60,542 bases of DNA from QFOX01 sp033763655 (GCA_033763655.1 JANRKD010000013.1:1-60542); one strand, 5' to 3'. Shown: positions 23,158-32,919, counted from the first letter of the stretch. Numbers and translations are program-made. Notes: a model not told the origin generated them from the letters alone.

Positions 23158-24044
23158 CTTTGCCTCAGGGGACGGCATAGTTGAGCGCTGCTGGCTGTAA
23201 GCCGCGCGCCTACCTGGCCTTCACACTCGAAGGCCCCCCACCGAAACGCTTAAGGAGCGTTTCGACTCCCCCGCAAGGGGGGAGTGGGCGGGAGTGCCAC
23301 GGGGAGAGTATAGTCGCCAGTAGCCGGTAGCCAGTAGCCAGTAGCCGGTAGTCAGTAGCCAGCGAAGGAAGTGAAGAAAGAAAGTGAAGAAAGAAAGTGA
23401 AGGAAGCGAAGTGAATAGAGGACGGTAGCCACCCGGGGAGTATTCCCTTCGCCACCCGGGGAGTATCCCCCTCCCGCCTGCGGGAGGGGTTAGGGGAGGG
23501 AAACGCAGGAAGGGAAGAGTCGCGTGGCTAGAGTCGAGAGTCGCGTGGTTAGAGTCGAGAGTCGAGTGGCGCGCGCGGGGTCGCCTTTACCTCTCCCGTG
23601 TCATGCCGTCTTTATGACGGCATCCATCTTTTTTAGACCCCGCAATCCATGCGGGGTGACAGGTGGGTGGTCGGGGCGAGCCGGGATGACACGTGGGGTT
23701 GGGCGCTGGAGGCTGTAGGGTGTGGGCTGTAGGTTGGGTGTGTAAGCTGTGGTTGGCGCCACTCACTTTTTTACTACGCGACTCTCGACTCTTCCCTTCC
23801 CGCTTCCCTCACCCCCGCCCTCTCCCGCAGGCGGGAGAGGGAGCGACTCCCCTCGTCAGCCACCGTCCTCTATTCACTTCACTTTCTTCACTTCCTTTCT
23901 TCACTTCCTTCACTTTCTTTTTCTTTCTTTTTCTTTCTTTCTTCACTTCCTTCACTGGCTACTGGCTACTGGCTACTGGCTACTGGCTACTGGCTACTGG
24001 CAACTGGCAACCCCTTTTACCACGCGACTCTTTCCTTGCCCCCC
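23158..24044. repeat. Giant composite palindrome 1 (after pccB)
   Basis: No gene. From about 23310 to 24020 the sequence is one nested inverted repeat. Left arm in order: GTAGCCA heptads, GAAGTGAAGAAAGAAAGTGA tracts, GTGAATAGAGGACGGT, CTCCCGCCTGCGGGAGGG, GAAGGGAAGAGTCGCG, GAGTCGA heptads. The right arm has the same blocks inverted and in mirror order, ending in six perfect TACTGGC heptads (23958-23999). At the centre is ATGCCGTC-TTTAT-GACGGCAT (23603-23623). 23234-23320 is a block shared with 53808-53895. Confidence 0.85.
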
Positions 24045-24578
24045 TCAGCTATGCTCAATCCGGCGCTGCTGTTGGAGGCTAAAGATGGCCAGCGAGGCGA
24101 GGTCATAGAGTTTCTGGAACTTGGGGTCGTAGGCATTGACGAGTGTGCGCGCCTCACGGCGGATGGCAAAGAGGATATCTTTGACCGCATCCGGGTCGGT
24201 GGGTTTGCTGTCGAGGTAGCTCTGGAAAATCGAGCGCCCATCGAGCGTGGCGGGCTGCGAGGGCGCGCCGCCAATGCCTGCGTAGCTATGGGCGAGGATG
24301 GGGATGCCCGCCACCGGTGCCGTATCGCCGCCCATCCCGGGGGCGCGGGCGACCTTGCTGTGCAGCCTGGCCTGAATGGCGGGGTCGGTAAAATAGTTAC
24401 GCACAATATGCTGGATGGCGCCACGGGCGCGCGGCGCGCCCTCGGTGAGGGATTTCAGCTCAGGGAACTGCTCCATCGGGTCGGTGGCGAAATCGGTGCC
24501 GCTGAGGGCAGGCTCCCCGGCGGCGCGGCGCTCGTCAAGGGGTTGCGTGGGGTTATCATGCGTTTCGGCGTGATTCAT
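24045..24578 (-). CDS. Unknown protein of 177 residues
   Basis: Not recognised. Soluble, with a charged, probably disordered first 35 residues and a helical C-terminal half (AVKDILFAIRREARTLVNAY, FQKLYDLASLAIFSLQQQRR). No signal peptide. Good Shine-Dalgarno GGGAGG. Convergent with pccB across the giant palindrome, divergent from aceA. Style and opposite orientation resemble the other orphan genes of this window. Confidence 0.6.
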   Translation of the reverse strand: MNHAETHDNPTQPLDERRAAGEPALSGTDFATDPMEQFPELKSLTEGAPRARGAIQHIVRNYFTDPAIQARLHSKVARAPGMGGDTAPVAGIPILAHSYAGIGGAPSQPATLDGRSIFQSYLDSKPTDPDAVKDILFAIRREARTLVNAYDPKFQKLYDLASLAIFSLQQQRRIEHS

Positions 24579-24830
24579 GCGGCCTCCCGATCAGTAGGCG
24601 CAGCCTAGCATAGTGGCCGCCGCTTCACCATCGAAACGGCAAAAACCGCCGGATTTCAGCGCGAATGCCGCCACTGTTGCCGAATTGCCAGAGGAGGCAG
24701 GAACCCCGGCGGCATCAAAAAGCAACACCAGGGTGAAACCGCCCGTCAAAGCGGCTAAATCGGGCCGTTATGCTTGCATCTGGGCTGGGGATTTGGTCTT
24801 GTGTGCGCCGCACCATAACAGGAGACCGCC

Positions 24831-26108
24831 ATGCCGTTTCTCACCGCTGCCGCCCTCGAAAAAGACTGGAGCACCAACCCGCGCTGGCGGGGGATTAAAC
24901 GCCCGTATAGCGGCGCGGATGTCGTGAAGCTGCGTGGTTCGCTGCCCATTGAATATTCCGTGGCGGCGCATACCAGCGAAAAACTCTGGCGGTATTTTTC
25001 CGAGATGCCCTATGTGAACGCGCTCGGCGCGCTGACCGGCAATCAGGCCATGCAGCAGGTGCGCGCGGGGCTGAAGGCGATTTACCTCTCCGGCTGGCAG
25101 GTGGCGGCGGATGCGAACCTCGCGGGTGAAATGTACCCCGACCAGTCGCTTTACCCGGCGGATTCGGTGCCGTCGGTGGTACGCCGTATCAATGCGACCC
25201 TGAAGCGCGCCGATGAGATTGAAGTGAGTGAGGCGGGTGTGCCCGCGCGGGACTGGTTCCAGCCGATTGTGGCGGATGCGGAGGCGGGCTTCGGCGGCAA
25301 CCTCAACGCGTTCGAGCTGATGAAAATGATGATCGAGGCGGGCGCGGCCGGCGTGCATTGGGAGGACCAGCTTTCGAGCGCGAAAAAATGCGGCCATATG
25401 GGCGGCAAGGTGCTGGTGCCCATCCGCGAGCATATCGAAAAGCTGGTGGCGGCGCGGCTTGCGGCGGATACCTGCGGCGTGCCGAGCCTTATCATCGCCC
25501 GCACCGATGCCAACGGCGCCTATCTCGTGACCAGCGATGTCGATGCGCGGGATGCGAAATTCATCAAGGAAGGCCGCACGGTCGAAGGGTTCTTCAACTA
25601 TGCGGGCGGCATCGATGCGGCCATCAATCGCGGCATCGAATTCGCGCCGTATGCCGATCTGGTCTGGTGCGAAACCAGCACGCCCGACCTTGCCGAGGCT
25701 AAAAGATTCGCCGAAAGCATCCACAAAGTGCATCCGGGCAAATACCTCGCCTATAACTGCTCGCCGAGCTTCAACTGGCGCAAAAACCTCGACGATGCGA
25801 CGATTGCGAAATTCCAGACCGAGCTGGCCGCCATGGGCTATAAGTTCCAGTTCATTACGCTCGCCGGGTTCCATGCGCTCAACCACGGCATGTTCGACCT
25901 GGCGACGAAATACCGGGAATCCGGCATGGCGGGCTATGTGACGCTGCAGGAGAAGGAATTCGCCGATGCGGCCAAAGGCTTCACTGCCGTCAAGCACCAG
26001 CGCGAAGTGGGGGTGGGCTATTTCGATGCGGTCGCCGAGGCTATCAGCGGCGGGAAAGCCAGCACCACCGCCTTCAAAGGCTCGACCGAGCAGGAGCAGT
26101 TTCACTAG
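24831..26108 (+). CDS. aceA: Isocitrate lyase
   Basis: 425 residues. The active-site loop KKCGHMGGKVLVP is at about 185-197, with the catalytic Cys; YNCSPSFNW and TLAGFHALN are further family motifs. Cleaves isocitrate to glyoxylate and succinate. Malate synthase is not in this window. Shine-Dalgarno ACAGGAGA precedes ATG. Methylisocitrate lyase is shorter and lacks this length, so ICL proper is favoured. Confidence 0.96.
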   Translation: MPFLTAAALEKDWSTNPRWRGIKRPYSGADVVKLRGSLPIEYSVAAHTSEKLWRYFSEMPYVNALGALTGNQAMQQVRAGLKAIYLSGWQVAADANLAGEMYPDQSLYPADSVPSVVRRINATLKRADEIEVSEAGVPARDWFQPIVADAEAGFGGNLNAFELMKMMIEAGAAGVHWEDQLSSAKKCGHMGGKVLVPIREHIEKLVAARLAADTCGVPSLIIARTDANGAYLVTSDVDARDAKFIKEGRTVEGFFNYAGGIDAAINRGIEFAPYADLVWCETSTPDLAEAKRFAESIHKVHPGKYLAYNCSPSFNWRKNLDDATIAKFQTELAAMGYKFQFITLAGFHALNHGMFDLATKYRESGMAGYVTLQEKEFADAAKGFTAVKHQREVGVGYFDAVAEAISGGKASTTAFKGSTEQEQFH

Positions 26109-26217
26109 AAGGCACCGTGCGGTGTCTGGCGTGGTGGGATGGGGGTAAATTCTAGGTTTACCTCCTACATGTTTTCCACTATTCACCACCCACGACTCAC
26201 CTTTGACTGAGAAACTG

Positions 26218-28236
26218 ATGTTCCATTCCATCTTGATTTCCAACCGCGGCGAGATTGCCAGCCGCGTCATGGCCACCGCTAAAAAGCTCGGCATGCGCAC
26301 CATTGCGGTCTATTCCGAGGCGGATACCAACGCCCTGCACGTGAAAAATGCCGACGAGGCGGTGTATATCGGCGGCTCGCCGAGCGTGAAGTCCTACCTC
26401 AATATCGACAACCTCATTTCGGCAATCGACCAGTCGGGCGCGGAGGCAGTCCATCCGGGCTATGGGTTTCTTTCCGAGAAGGAGAATTTCGCCCGCGCTG
26501 TGGTCGAGCGCACCAACGCGACCTGGGTGGGGCCGACGCCTGAGGCCATCCGGCTGATGGGCGACAAGATCGAATCGAAAAAGATTGCCCGCGCGGCCGG
26601 GGTCAACGGCGTCCCCGGGGTGCTTGAAGCCATTTCGGATCCGAAAGAAGCCCTGAAAATCGCCAAGGAAATCGGCTATCCCGTCATCATCAAGGCGGCG
26701 GCGGGCGGCGGCGGCAAAGGGATGCGCGTGGTGCGCTCCGACGAGGAACTCGCCGACGGCATGAAAATGGCAACAAGCGAGGCGCGATCGAGCTTTAACG
26801 ACGCCCGCGTCTTTATCGAGAAATATTTCGAAAACCCGCGCCATATCGAAATTCAGGTGATTGCCGATAAATACGGCAACGTGGTCAGCCTCGGCGAGCG
26901 CGAATGCTCCATCCAGCGCCGTCACCAGAAAGTGATCGAGGAAGCGCCGAGCATGTTCGTCACCCCCGATATGCGGGCGGAAATGAGCGCGCAGGCCATC
27001 GCGCTGGCGCGTCAGGTCGGCTATGTTTCGGCAGGGACGGTGGAGTTTATTATCGACGCGGCCGGGCAGTTCTACTTCCTCGAAATGAACACGCGGCTGC
27101 AGGTCGAGCACCGCGTCACCGAGCTGGTGACGGGGATTGACCTGGTCGAGCAGATGATCCGCATCGCGGCGGGCGAAAAGCTGCCTTTCACGCAGGACGA
27201 TATCAAAATCAACGGCTGGGCGTTCGAGTCGCGCATTTATGCCGAGGACCCCTCGCGCGGGTTCCTGCCTTCGACCGGGCGCATCATCAAATACCAGGAG
27301 CCCGAGGCCAAGCCCGGTACGCTGGTCGATACCAGCATCTACGAAGGCGGCGAAGTCAGCATGTTCTACGATCCGATGATCGGCAAATACTGCACCCACG
27401 CCCCCACCCGCGAGCAGGCGATCGACCTCATGGTGGATCAACTCGGCGATTTCGAGATTCAGGGCATCGCGCACAACCTTAGCTTCCTGCAGGCGGTGTT
27501 GAGCCACGAGCGCTTCCGCAAGGGCGACATCTCGACCAACTTCATCGAGCAGGAATGGCCGGCGGGCTTCAGCGGTGCTGATTTATCGACCGAGGCGCAG
27601 AAAGTCTGCATGGCAGTCGCGGTGTTCTGCGGCCTGCGCGATATCGAGCGCGAGGCACAGATTACCGGCCAGTTACCGGGCCGCACGCCGGCGATTGGCG
27701 CCCGTTGGGTGGTGACGCTGGCTGGGAATTCGGTGTCGGTTTACAGCCGCAAAAAGGATTACGGCTACGATATCAGCTACGACGAGGGCATGGTCGTCAT
27801 CCGCTCGTCGTGGAAGCTGGGGCGACGCCTGTTTCAGGGCACGGTGAACGGCAAGCCCGTCAGCGTGCGGGTGCAGCCGCTGGCCGAGGGCTACCAGATT
27901 TGTTACGCCGGCGCCGAGGTGAAGGCGACCCTGCGCAGCCTGCGGGTGGCGGAGCTTGGGCAATACATGCCCGTGCGCGAAACGACCGTCTCGCAGTTTG
28001 AAATCAGCGCGCCGATTGCCGGGCTGATTTCGGCAGTGCATGTGCAGAAAGGCGATACCATCCGCGCCGGGCAGCAATTATTTGTCATCGAGGCGATGAA
28101 GATGGAAAACATCATCTACGCCGACCATGACGCCAAAGTGAAAGAGGTGCATGTCAAAGCCCCGGTGAGCGTCACTTCTGGCCAGATTATCGTCGAGTTC
28201 GAGCCGCCGGCGAAGGAAGAAGCCAAGGCGGCTTAG
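26218..28236 (+). CDS. pccA: Propionyl-CoA carboxylase alpha chain
   Basis: 672 residues from ATG 26218 (MFHSILISNRGEIASR fits the family; a TTG at 26203 would add five). Biotin carboxylase ATP-grasp domain (1-450, KAAAGGGGKGMRVV, EMNTRLQVEHRVTEL), a BT linker domain, and a C-terminal biotinyl domain with the EAMKMEN lysine near 628. Carboxylates biotin with bicarbonate and ATP. No clear Shine-Dalgarno. The stop overlaps the convergent HD-GYP gene by 4 nt. Confidence 0.95.
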   Translation: MFHSILISNRGEIASRVMATAKKLGMRTIAVYSEADTNALHVKNADEAVYIGGSPSVKSYLNIDNLISAIDQSGAEAVHPGYGFLSEKENFARAVVERTNATWVGPTPEAIRLMGDKIESKKIARAAGVNGVPGVLEAISDPKEALKIAKEIGYPVIIKAAAGGGGKGMRVVRSDEELADGMKMATSEARSSFNDARVFIEKYFENPRHIEIQVIADKYGNVVSLGERECSIQRRHQKVIEEAPSMFVTPDMRAEMSAQAIALARQVGYVSAGTVEFIIDAAGQFYFLEMNTRLQVEHRVTELVTGIDLVEQMIRIAAGEKLPFTQDDIKINGWAFESRIYAEDPSRGFLPSTGRIIKYQEPEAKPGTLVDTSIYEGGEVSMFYDPMIGKYCTHAPTREQAIDLMVDQLGDFEIQGIAHNLSFLQAVLSHERFRKGDISTNFIEQEWPAGFSGADLSTEAQKVCMAVAVFCGLRDIEREAQITGQLPGRTPAIGARWVVTLAGNSVSVYSRKKDYGYDISYDEGMVVIRSSWKLGRRLFQGTVNGKPVSVRVQPLAEGYQICYAGAEVKATLRSLRVAELGQYMPVRETTVSQFEISAPIAGLISAVHVQKGDTIRAGQQLFVIEAMKMENIIYADHDAKVKEVHVKAPVSVTSGQIIVEFEPPAKEEAKAA

Positions 28237-29891
28237 GAAGCCTGTTTCGGCGCCATTCGCACTTTCATCGGCTCCGGTTCGATGGCGATAATTGCCGCTT
28301 CGTCAACCGCGTCGATCTGCTCAGGGCTGAGGAACATCTCGGCGAATTTGCGGTAAATGCCTGAGGTAACAAAGAAATCCACGATGTTCGGGTCGAGATG
28401 GTTGGTGCGTTTGAACTGGCCGATAATCGCCATCGCTTCGGAGAGTTTCTTCGCCTTCTTGTAGGGGCGGTCGGAGGCAGTTAAGGCCTCGAACACGTCA
28501 GCCACGCACATCATGCGCGCGGGGATGGACATGGTGCCCGCCAGCACGCCGCGCGGGTAGCCGCTGCCGTCCATTTTCTCGTGGTGGCCGGTGGCGTATT
28601 CGGGCACGCGCTGCAGGTGCTTCGGCCAGGGCATGGATTCGAGCATGTTGACCGTATGCACCATGTGGTCGTTCATGATCTGGCGCTCTTCGGGGGTGAT
28701 GGTGCCGCGCCGGGTGGAAAGGTTGTAAAGCTCGTTTTCAGTCAGCAGTGGCTCGCTTTCGTCCCCGATGGTCAGCCGTTGCCCGGCGAGGGCGTGCAGT
28801 CGCGCGATTTTAGCGTCCTCCATGAATTCGCTGCCGATATTGGCGGTTTTCAGGAAGGCGAGGTCGTCGTCGATGGCGGCAATTTCCTTTTCGTAGCGGG
28901 CGGCCAGCGCCTCGCGGTCGGCGCTTTCTGCCGCGAGGGCTTCAAGGTAGCGGATGCGGGCGTCGCGCTTGAGGATTTCGCAGCGGGCGGCAATCAGCTG
29001 GATGCGGTCATAGATGGTTTCGAGCTTGGTTGCCTTGTCCATGATATGCACGGGGGTGACGATTTTGCCCGCATCATGCAGCCAGGCGGCGATGTGCAGC
29101 TCGTATTTCTCCTCCTCGTTCATCCGGAATGTCCGGAAGAAGCCGCTGTCGTCGGCGCAGGCAGCTTCGGCCAGCATTTCGGTGAGCACCGGCACGCGCA
29201 CGCAGTGTGAGCCGGTGTAGGGCGATTTGGCATCGATCGCCTGCGCCATCATTTTGATGAAGGATTCGAGCAGGATTTTCTGCTCGCGGATGAGGGTTTC
29301 CTTATCGACAATCACCGCCGCCTGACTGGCCAGCGAGGAAATAACCTCGACGATCTCGGCGGAAAAGGCGATTGTGGCGCCGGTCGTTGGGTCTTTCGCG
29401 TTTATGAGTTGCAGGCAGCCGATGGACTCGTTGCGGTGGTTAATCATCGGGATGGTGATGATCGAGCGGGTGCGGAAGCCGTATTCGAGGTCGAACCGCT
29501 TGAGGGCAGAGAAATCAAACTCCTTCGAGGTGTAAATATCGGCGACGTTGATCGCCTCTTTCTGCACGACGGCGCGCACTACCTGCGAGCGCAGGTGGGG
29601 CTCCTGCGTCCTGGGGTCATAGAGGTGGATGACGGGGAAAGGGGGCTTTTTCCCGGTGCTGCCGCCATAGGCGAGGTGGATGGAATCGGTACGCCCGATG
29701 ATGTATTCCAGCACGTCGCCCGCGGCGGAAAGCAGATAGAGTTTGCCGCCGTCGGCATGGGCAACTTCCTTGGCGGCAAGTAGGATATGTTCAAGCAGCG
29801 TGTCGCGGTCGCGCTCGCTGGAGAGTGCTTTGCCGATATGGGTCAGACGCGAGACGAGGGCGACGGCATTCTGTGGCGGTGCTTCATGCAT
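28233..29891 (-). CDS. GAF / HD-GYP domain phosphodiesterase
   Basis: 552 residues. GAF domain at about 20-195, connecting helix, then an HD-GYP domain with HDAGKI at about 272 and HHEKMDGSGYPRG at about 434. HD-GYP enzymes hydrolyse cyclic di-GMP. The two halves are about 160 residues apart instead of about 60: a charged, helical insert (ILKRDARIRYLEALAAESAD and on) splits the domain. All named metal ligands are present, so activity is plausible. Single gene, no operon. Confidence 0.88.
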   Translation of the reverse strand: MHEAPPQNAVALVSRLTHIGKALSSERDRDTLLEHILLAAKEVAHADGGKLYLLSAAGDVLEYIIGRTDSIHLAYGGSTGKKPPFPVIHLYDPRTQEPHLRSQVVRAVVQKEAINVADIYTSKEFDFSALKRFDLEYGFRTRSIITIPMINHRNESIGCLQLINAKDPTTGATIAFSAEIVEVISSLASQAAVIVDKETLIREQKILLESFIKMMAQAIDAKSPYTGSHCVRVPVLTEMLAEAACADDSGFFRTFRMNEEEKYELHIAAWLHDAGKIVTPVHIMDKATKLETIYDRIQLIAARCEILKRDARIRYLEALAAESADREALAARYEKEIAAIDDDLAFLKTANIGSEFMEDAKIARLHALAGQRLTIGDESEPLLTENELYNLSTRRGTITPEERQIMNDHMVHTVNMLESMPWPKHLQRVPEYATGHHEKMDGSGYPRGVLAGTMSIPARMMCVADVFEALTASDRPYKKAKKLSEAMAIIGQFKRTNHLDPNIVDFFVTSGIYRKFAEMFLSPEQIDAVDEAAIIAIEPEPMKVRMAPKQAS

Positions 29892-29991
29892 CCCGCCACC
29901 ATAGCAAATGCCTGCAGTGGGTACTAGGCTTTCCTGCGCGCGGTTTCAGCCTGCCCGCTTTTTTTTCGCGCGCTTGTGGCATCGCTTCCAG

Positions 29992-30594
29992 CTAGGCGAG
30001 GGAAAGGATGCCGCGCGCATGCAACTGCGCCAGCAACGGCACGAGGGCGAGGCCCTGAATCACGTCGTGGTCGCCTTCGACCTGCGCGAACAAATGCCGC
30101 CCCAGCCCCTCAAATTTATAGGCACCGCAGGATTGCAGCGGCGCGTCGGCGGCGACATAGGCGCGGATTTCAGCGGCGGTGAGCGGGCGCAGGGTGAGGG
30201 TTGCGGTGTCGTGAAATTCCCAGAGGATTTCGTCGCCACGGGCGAGGGTCATCGCGCAATGCTGCGTGTGGGTGCTGCCCGCCAGCCGGGCAAGTTGCGC
30301 TTCGGCGCGGGCGTAGCTGCCCGGTTTGCTGAGGACTTCACCGGCATGCACACAAATCTGGTCGGCGCCGATGGTGTAGGCATCGGGGTGTGCGGCGCTG
30401 ACAGCCAGTGTTTTGGCGCGGGCGAGGGCGGCGGCCAGTTCGGGCAGGGGAGCTTGCGCCATCGCGGCTTTAATTGCCTCCTCCTCGACCCCGCTGGGCA
30501 CCACGCTGAAGGCGAGGCCGACCGCCTTTAACATCTGCTGGCGGATGGAGGAGCCGGATGCGAGGATCAGCGGCGCATGCTGGCGGATGGGCAT
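29992..30594 (-). CDS. maf: Maf-like nucleotide pyrophosphatase
   Basis: 200 residues. N-terminal LILASGSSIRQQMLKAVGL is the Maf signature (usual S-x-S-P-R-R is SGSSIRQ here) and YTIGADQICVHAGEVLSKPG holds the catalytic Asp. Maf enzymes hydrolyse non-canonical or dTTP/UTP/m7GTP nucleotides; the altered motif makes the substrate uncertain. ATG overlaps the folE stop by one base (TGATG), so they form an operon. Confidence 0.88.
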   Translation of the reverse strand: MPIRQHAPLILASGSSIRQQMLKAVGLAFSVVPSGVEEEAIKAAMAQAPLPELAAALARAKTLAVSAAHPDAYTIGADQICVHAGEVLSKPGSYARAEAQLARLAGSTHTQHCAMTLARGDEILWEFHDTATLTLRPLTAAEIRAYVAADAPLQSCGAYKFEGLGRHLFAQVEGDHDVIQGLALVPLLAQLHARGILSLA

Positions 30595-31238
30595 CAGCCG
30601 ATATCGGGCGAGGTCATCAGCCGCATCACTTCGGCGCGGGCGTCGCGGTCGGTTTTGAACAGGCCGCGCATCTGGGTGGTGACGGTGGTGCTGCCCGTTT
30701 TATGCACGCCGCGGGTGCTCATGCATTCGTGGTTGGCATCGATCATCACCGCGACGCCTTTGGGGGCGAGCACGCGCTCGATCGTGTCGGCAATCTGGGC
30801 GGTCATCAGCTCCTGCGTTTGCAGGCGCTTGGCAAATACATCGAGCAGGCGCGCCAGTTTGCTGATGCCTACGACTTTTCTATCCGGCAAATAGGCGATA
30901 TGTGCGCGGCCGATAATCGGCACCATATGGTGCTCGCAATGCGACTCGAACGAAAGGTTCTTGAGCAGCACCACCTCGTCGTAGCCTGCGACTTCCTCGA
31001 AGGTTTTTGCAAGCACAGCCTCGGGGTCTTCGTCGTAGCCTGCGTAAAACTCGCGGTAGGCCTCGACCACACGCTTGGGCGTATCGGTCAGCCCCTCGCG
31101 CGCAGGGTTGTCGCCTGCCCAGCGGATGAGGGTGCGCACGGCCTCCATCGCCTCGTCGGCGGAAGGGCGGCTGCAGACTTGCAGGTTCTGGTTCGCAGCC
31201 TCGGGCGGCGCTTTCTTCAGGTTCACGGGCGATGACAT
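30594..31238 (-). CDS. folE: GTP cyclohydrolase I
   Basis: 214 residues. Zinc/active-site motif SHCEHHMVPIIGRAHIAYLP at about 96-115 and the second Cys in HECMSTRGVHKTGS at about 165. Converts GTP to 7,8-dihydroneopterin triphosphate, first step to folate. First gene of a folE-maf pair. The first 25 residues are not conserved. Confidence 0.96.
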   Translation of the reverse strand: MSSPVNLKKAPPEAANQNLQVCSRPSADEAMEAVRTLIRWAGDNPAREGLTDTPKRVVEAYREFYAGYDEDPEAVLAKTFEEVAGYDEVVLLKNLSFESHCEHHMVPIIGRAHIAYLPDRKVVGISKLARLLDVFAKRLQTQELMTAQIADTIERVLAPKGVAVMIDANHECMSTRGVHKTGSTTVTTQMRGLFKTDRDARAEVMRLMTSPDIG

Positions 31239-31332
31239 GCGGCCTCACAACGGGGGTAAAACGAGGCAGGAATATAGGCAAGTTGCGCGCAAATGCAAGG
31301 ATTAGGATGCGCGCGGGCGTTCAGGGAAGGCC

Positions 31333-32919
31333 TCAGGCGGTGGTGTTGCCCGATGGAGGAGCGCTGCGGCTCATATTGGCGCCACTGGCCTGCTCGGCCA
31401 CGGGGACGGTGCGGGGTTGCGATGTGATGGCGACGGATTGGGTAATCGAGTTGAAGTCGGCACTGCCACCAAAAACAATCGCAGGTGGAGCTTTAGACGT
31501 GGCTGCTGTGGCACGAGTAGGCGGATTGTTGGCCTCAGCCACCCGTGCCATTTCCTGTGTGCGTGCCAGACCAGCCAGAGTGTCATTAGGGTTAGCCGCT
31601 GCCAGCGGGGCGACGACCTGCGCGGCCAGGTCGATTGCCGGTGCGTTAAGGCTGGCCACGGCCTCCTGCATGGTCGCACGGATTTGCGCCAATTGGGCGT
31701 TTTGTAGCAATTCGCGGCTGGCGGAGGCGACGGTTTTTTCATCTACCTCAACACCAAGGTTGGCGAGTTGTGAGGGGGAAACAATAGGCTTGCCATCCAC
31801 CATTACATTGCTGAGTGTTGCGCCACGAAGGTCTAATCCTTTCAGGTTGGTATTGGTAAAGGTAACGCCTTGCAACGTCGCGCCTTTCATGCCGACATCT
31901 ACAAGGTTGGCATCTTTGAACGTAATGTTCTTCCAGACAGAACCTTCCAGCGCGCTGGCCATATCGATGGTAGCGCCGACAAAGGTCGCCTGCGAAATCT
32001 GCGCGCCTTTCGCCGCAGTGAGGCTGATGATATGTGCATTTGTTGCGTCAAGATTGCTGAGGGAGGCGTGGCCAATGCGCAAGGATGCCTGCGCCCCACG
32101 GATATTCATGCCATCGACCTGTGTGCCGTCGGCGATTTCGATGGTGCCACCTTTGATGTTGCTGAAGGCAATGTCGGTGTACGTGCCTTTCGCCAGCTTC
32201 ACGGTATCATCGGCGCCCATACCGTCGAACGTAACCTGCTCGAACGACGCATCTTCTGTCAGGGCAACGCCGCTCTCGCCGTCACGCATCAGCGTACCGG
32301 CGGGGTGGAAGCTGACATTGCTGAAAATAGTGCCTTCGAATTTTGCGTGGTGGTCAATATCCGCAAAGAAATTGCTGATAGCATGGTTGCCATCGAGATC
32401 CATGGTATCCTTCAGGCTCTCAATAGAAGGGATGCGCTCTCCCGATTGCTGGATGTCCTGAAGCGCCATCAGCATATCGGGCAAGGTTGCCTTACGGCCT
32501 TGTGTGCGCGCTGTTTCGGTAGCGCGTAGGGTGGCGAGCATGCGCAGGTTCTCGGGTGGCTCCATATCGGCTTTATTGATTTGGAAGCCTTCGATGCGTT
32601 GGCCCGATAAATCGGCAATCACTTTGGCTGTCCACTGGATGCCCTGGTTGGCCATGGCGTCGGCGTGTAGCGCACCTACCGTTTGGCTGGCAATGAAGTA
32701 ATCGGTCATGGTCGGGCGGCTGCCATCGCCCCGTTCCTGCGCTGTTTTCTGTGCCAGCTCCAACGCTTCGCGCTTATAGGCAAAGAGCGCGCCTTTTTGG
32801 GCTTCAAAGGCCTGTGCCAGCGGGTCTAGCGCCGCACCGTCCCCGCCTCCGAGCCCAAACGCCGCGCGGCCAAGCGCTGCTAAAGAGTGCGAATTGAGTG
32901 ATCCAAAAGAAATCGCCAT
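31333..32919 (-). CDS. Pentapeptide-repeat protein, 528 residues
   Basis: N-terminal helical region (1-190), a central block of degenerate A(D/N)LxX repeats (about 200-390; for example FKDANLVDVGMKGATLQGVT, NTNLKGLDLRGATLSNVMVD) that should fold into a right-handed beta helix, and an Ala/Pro/Thr-rich C-terminal tail. No signal peptide. No other recognised domain. The protein starts MAISFGSLNSHSLAALGRAA. Function unknown; repeats of this type mediate protein contacts. Alone, divergent from ppx/gppA. Confidence 0.8.
   Translation of the reverse strand: MAISFGSLNSHSLAALGRAAFGLGGGDGAALDPLAQAFEAQKGALFAYKREALELAQKTAQERGDGSRPTMTDYFIASQTVGALHADAMANQGIQWTAKVIADLSGQRIEGFQINKADMEPPENLRMLATLRATETARTQGRKATLPDMLMALQDIQQSGERIPSIESLKDTMDLDGNHAISNFFADIDHHAKFEGTIFSNVSFHPAGTLMRDGESGVALTEDASFEQVTFDGMGADDTVKLAKGTYTDIAFSNIKGGTIEIADGTQVDGMNIRGAQASLRIGHASLSNLDATNAHIISLTAAKGAQISQATFVGATIDMASALEGSVWKNITFKDANLVDVGMKGATLQGVTFTNTNLKGLDLRGATLSNVMVDGKPIVSPSQLANLGVEVDEKTVASASRELLQNAQLAQIRATMQEAVASLNAPAIDLAAQVVAPLAAANPNDTLAGLARTQEMARVAEANNPPTRATAATSKAPPAIVFGGSADFNSITQSVAITSQPRTVPVAEQASGANMSRSAPPSGNTTA

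Noticed and set aside
23958..23999. CRISPR-like array of direct repeats
   Set aside because: The repeats are 7-nt head-to-tail units without spacers, and no cas genes are near.
23693..24108. Open frames of 119-129 codons inside the giant palindrome
   Set aside because: They translate the pyrimidine tracts and heptads (runs of Phe, Leu and LLATGYW repeats); open by repeat periodicity only.
24768..26303. 511-codon minus-strand frame opposite aceA
   Set aside because: Isocitrate lyase is unmistakable on the plus strand; the antisense product is low in recognisable structure.
31232..32461. 409-codon plus-strand frame opposite the pentapeptide-repeat gene
   Set aside because: The minus-strand product shows true repeats and a good start; the plus-strand frame has neither ribosome site nor motifs.
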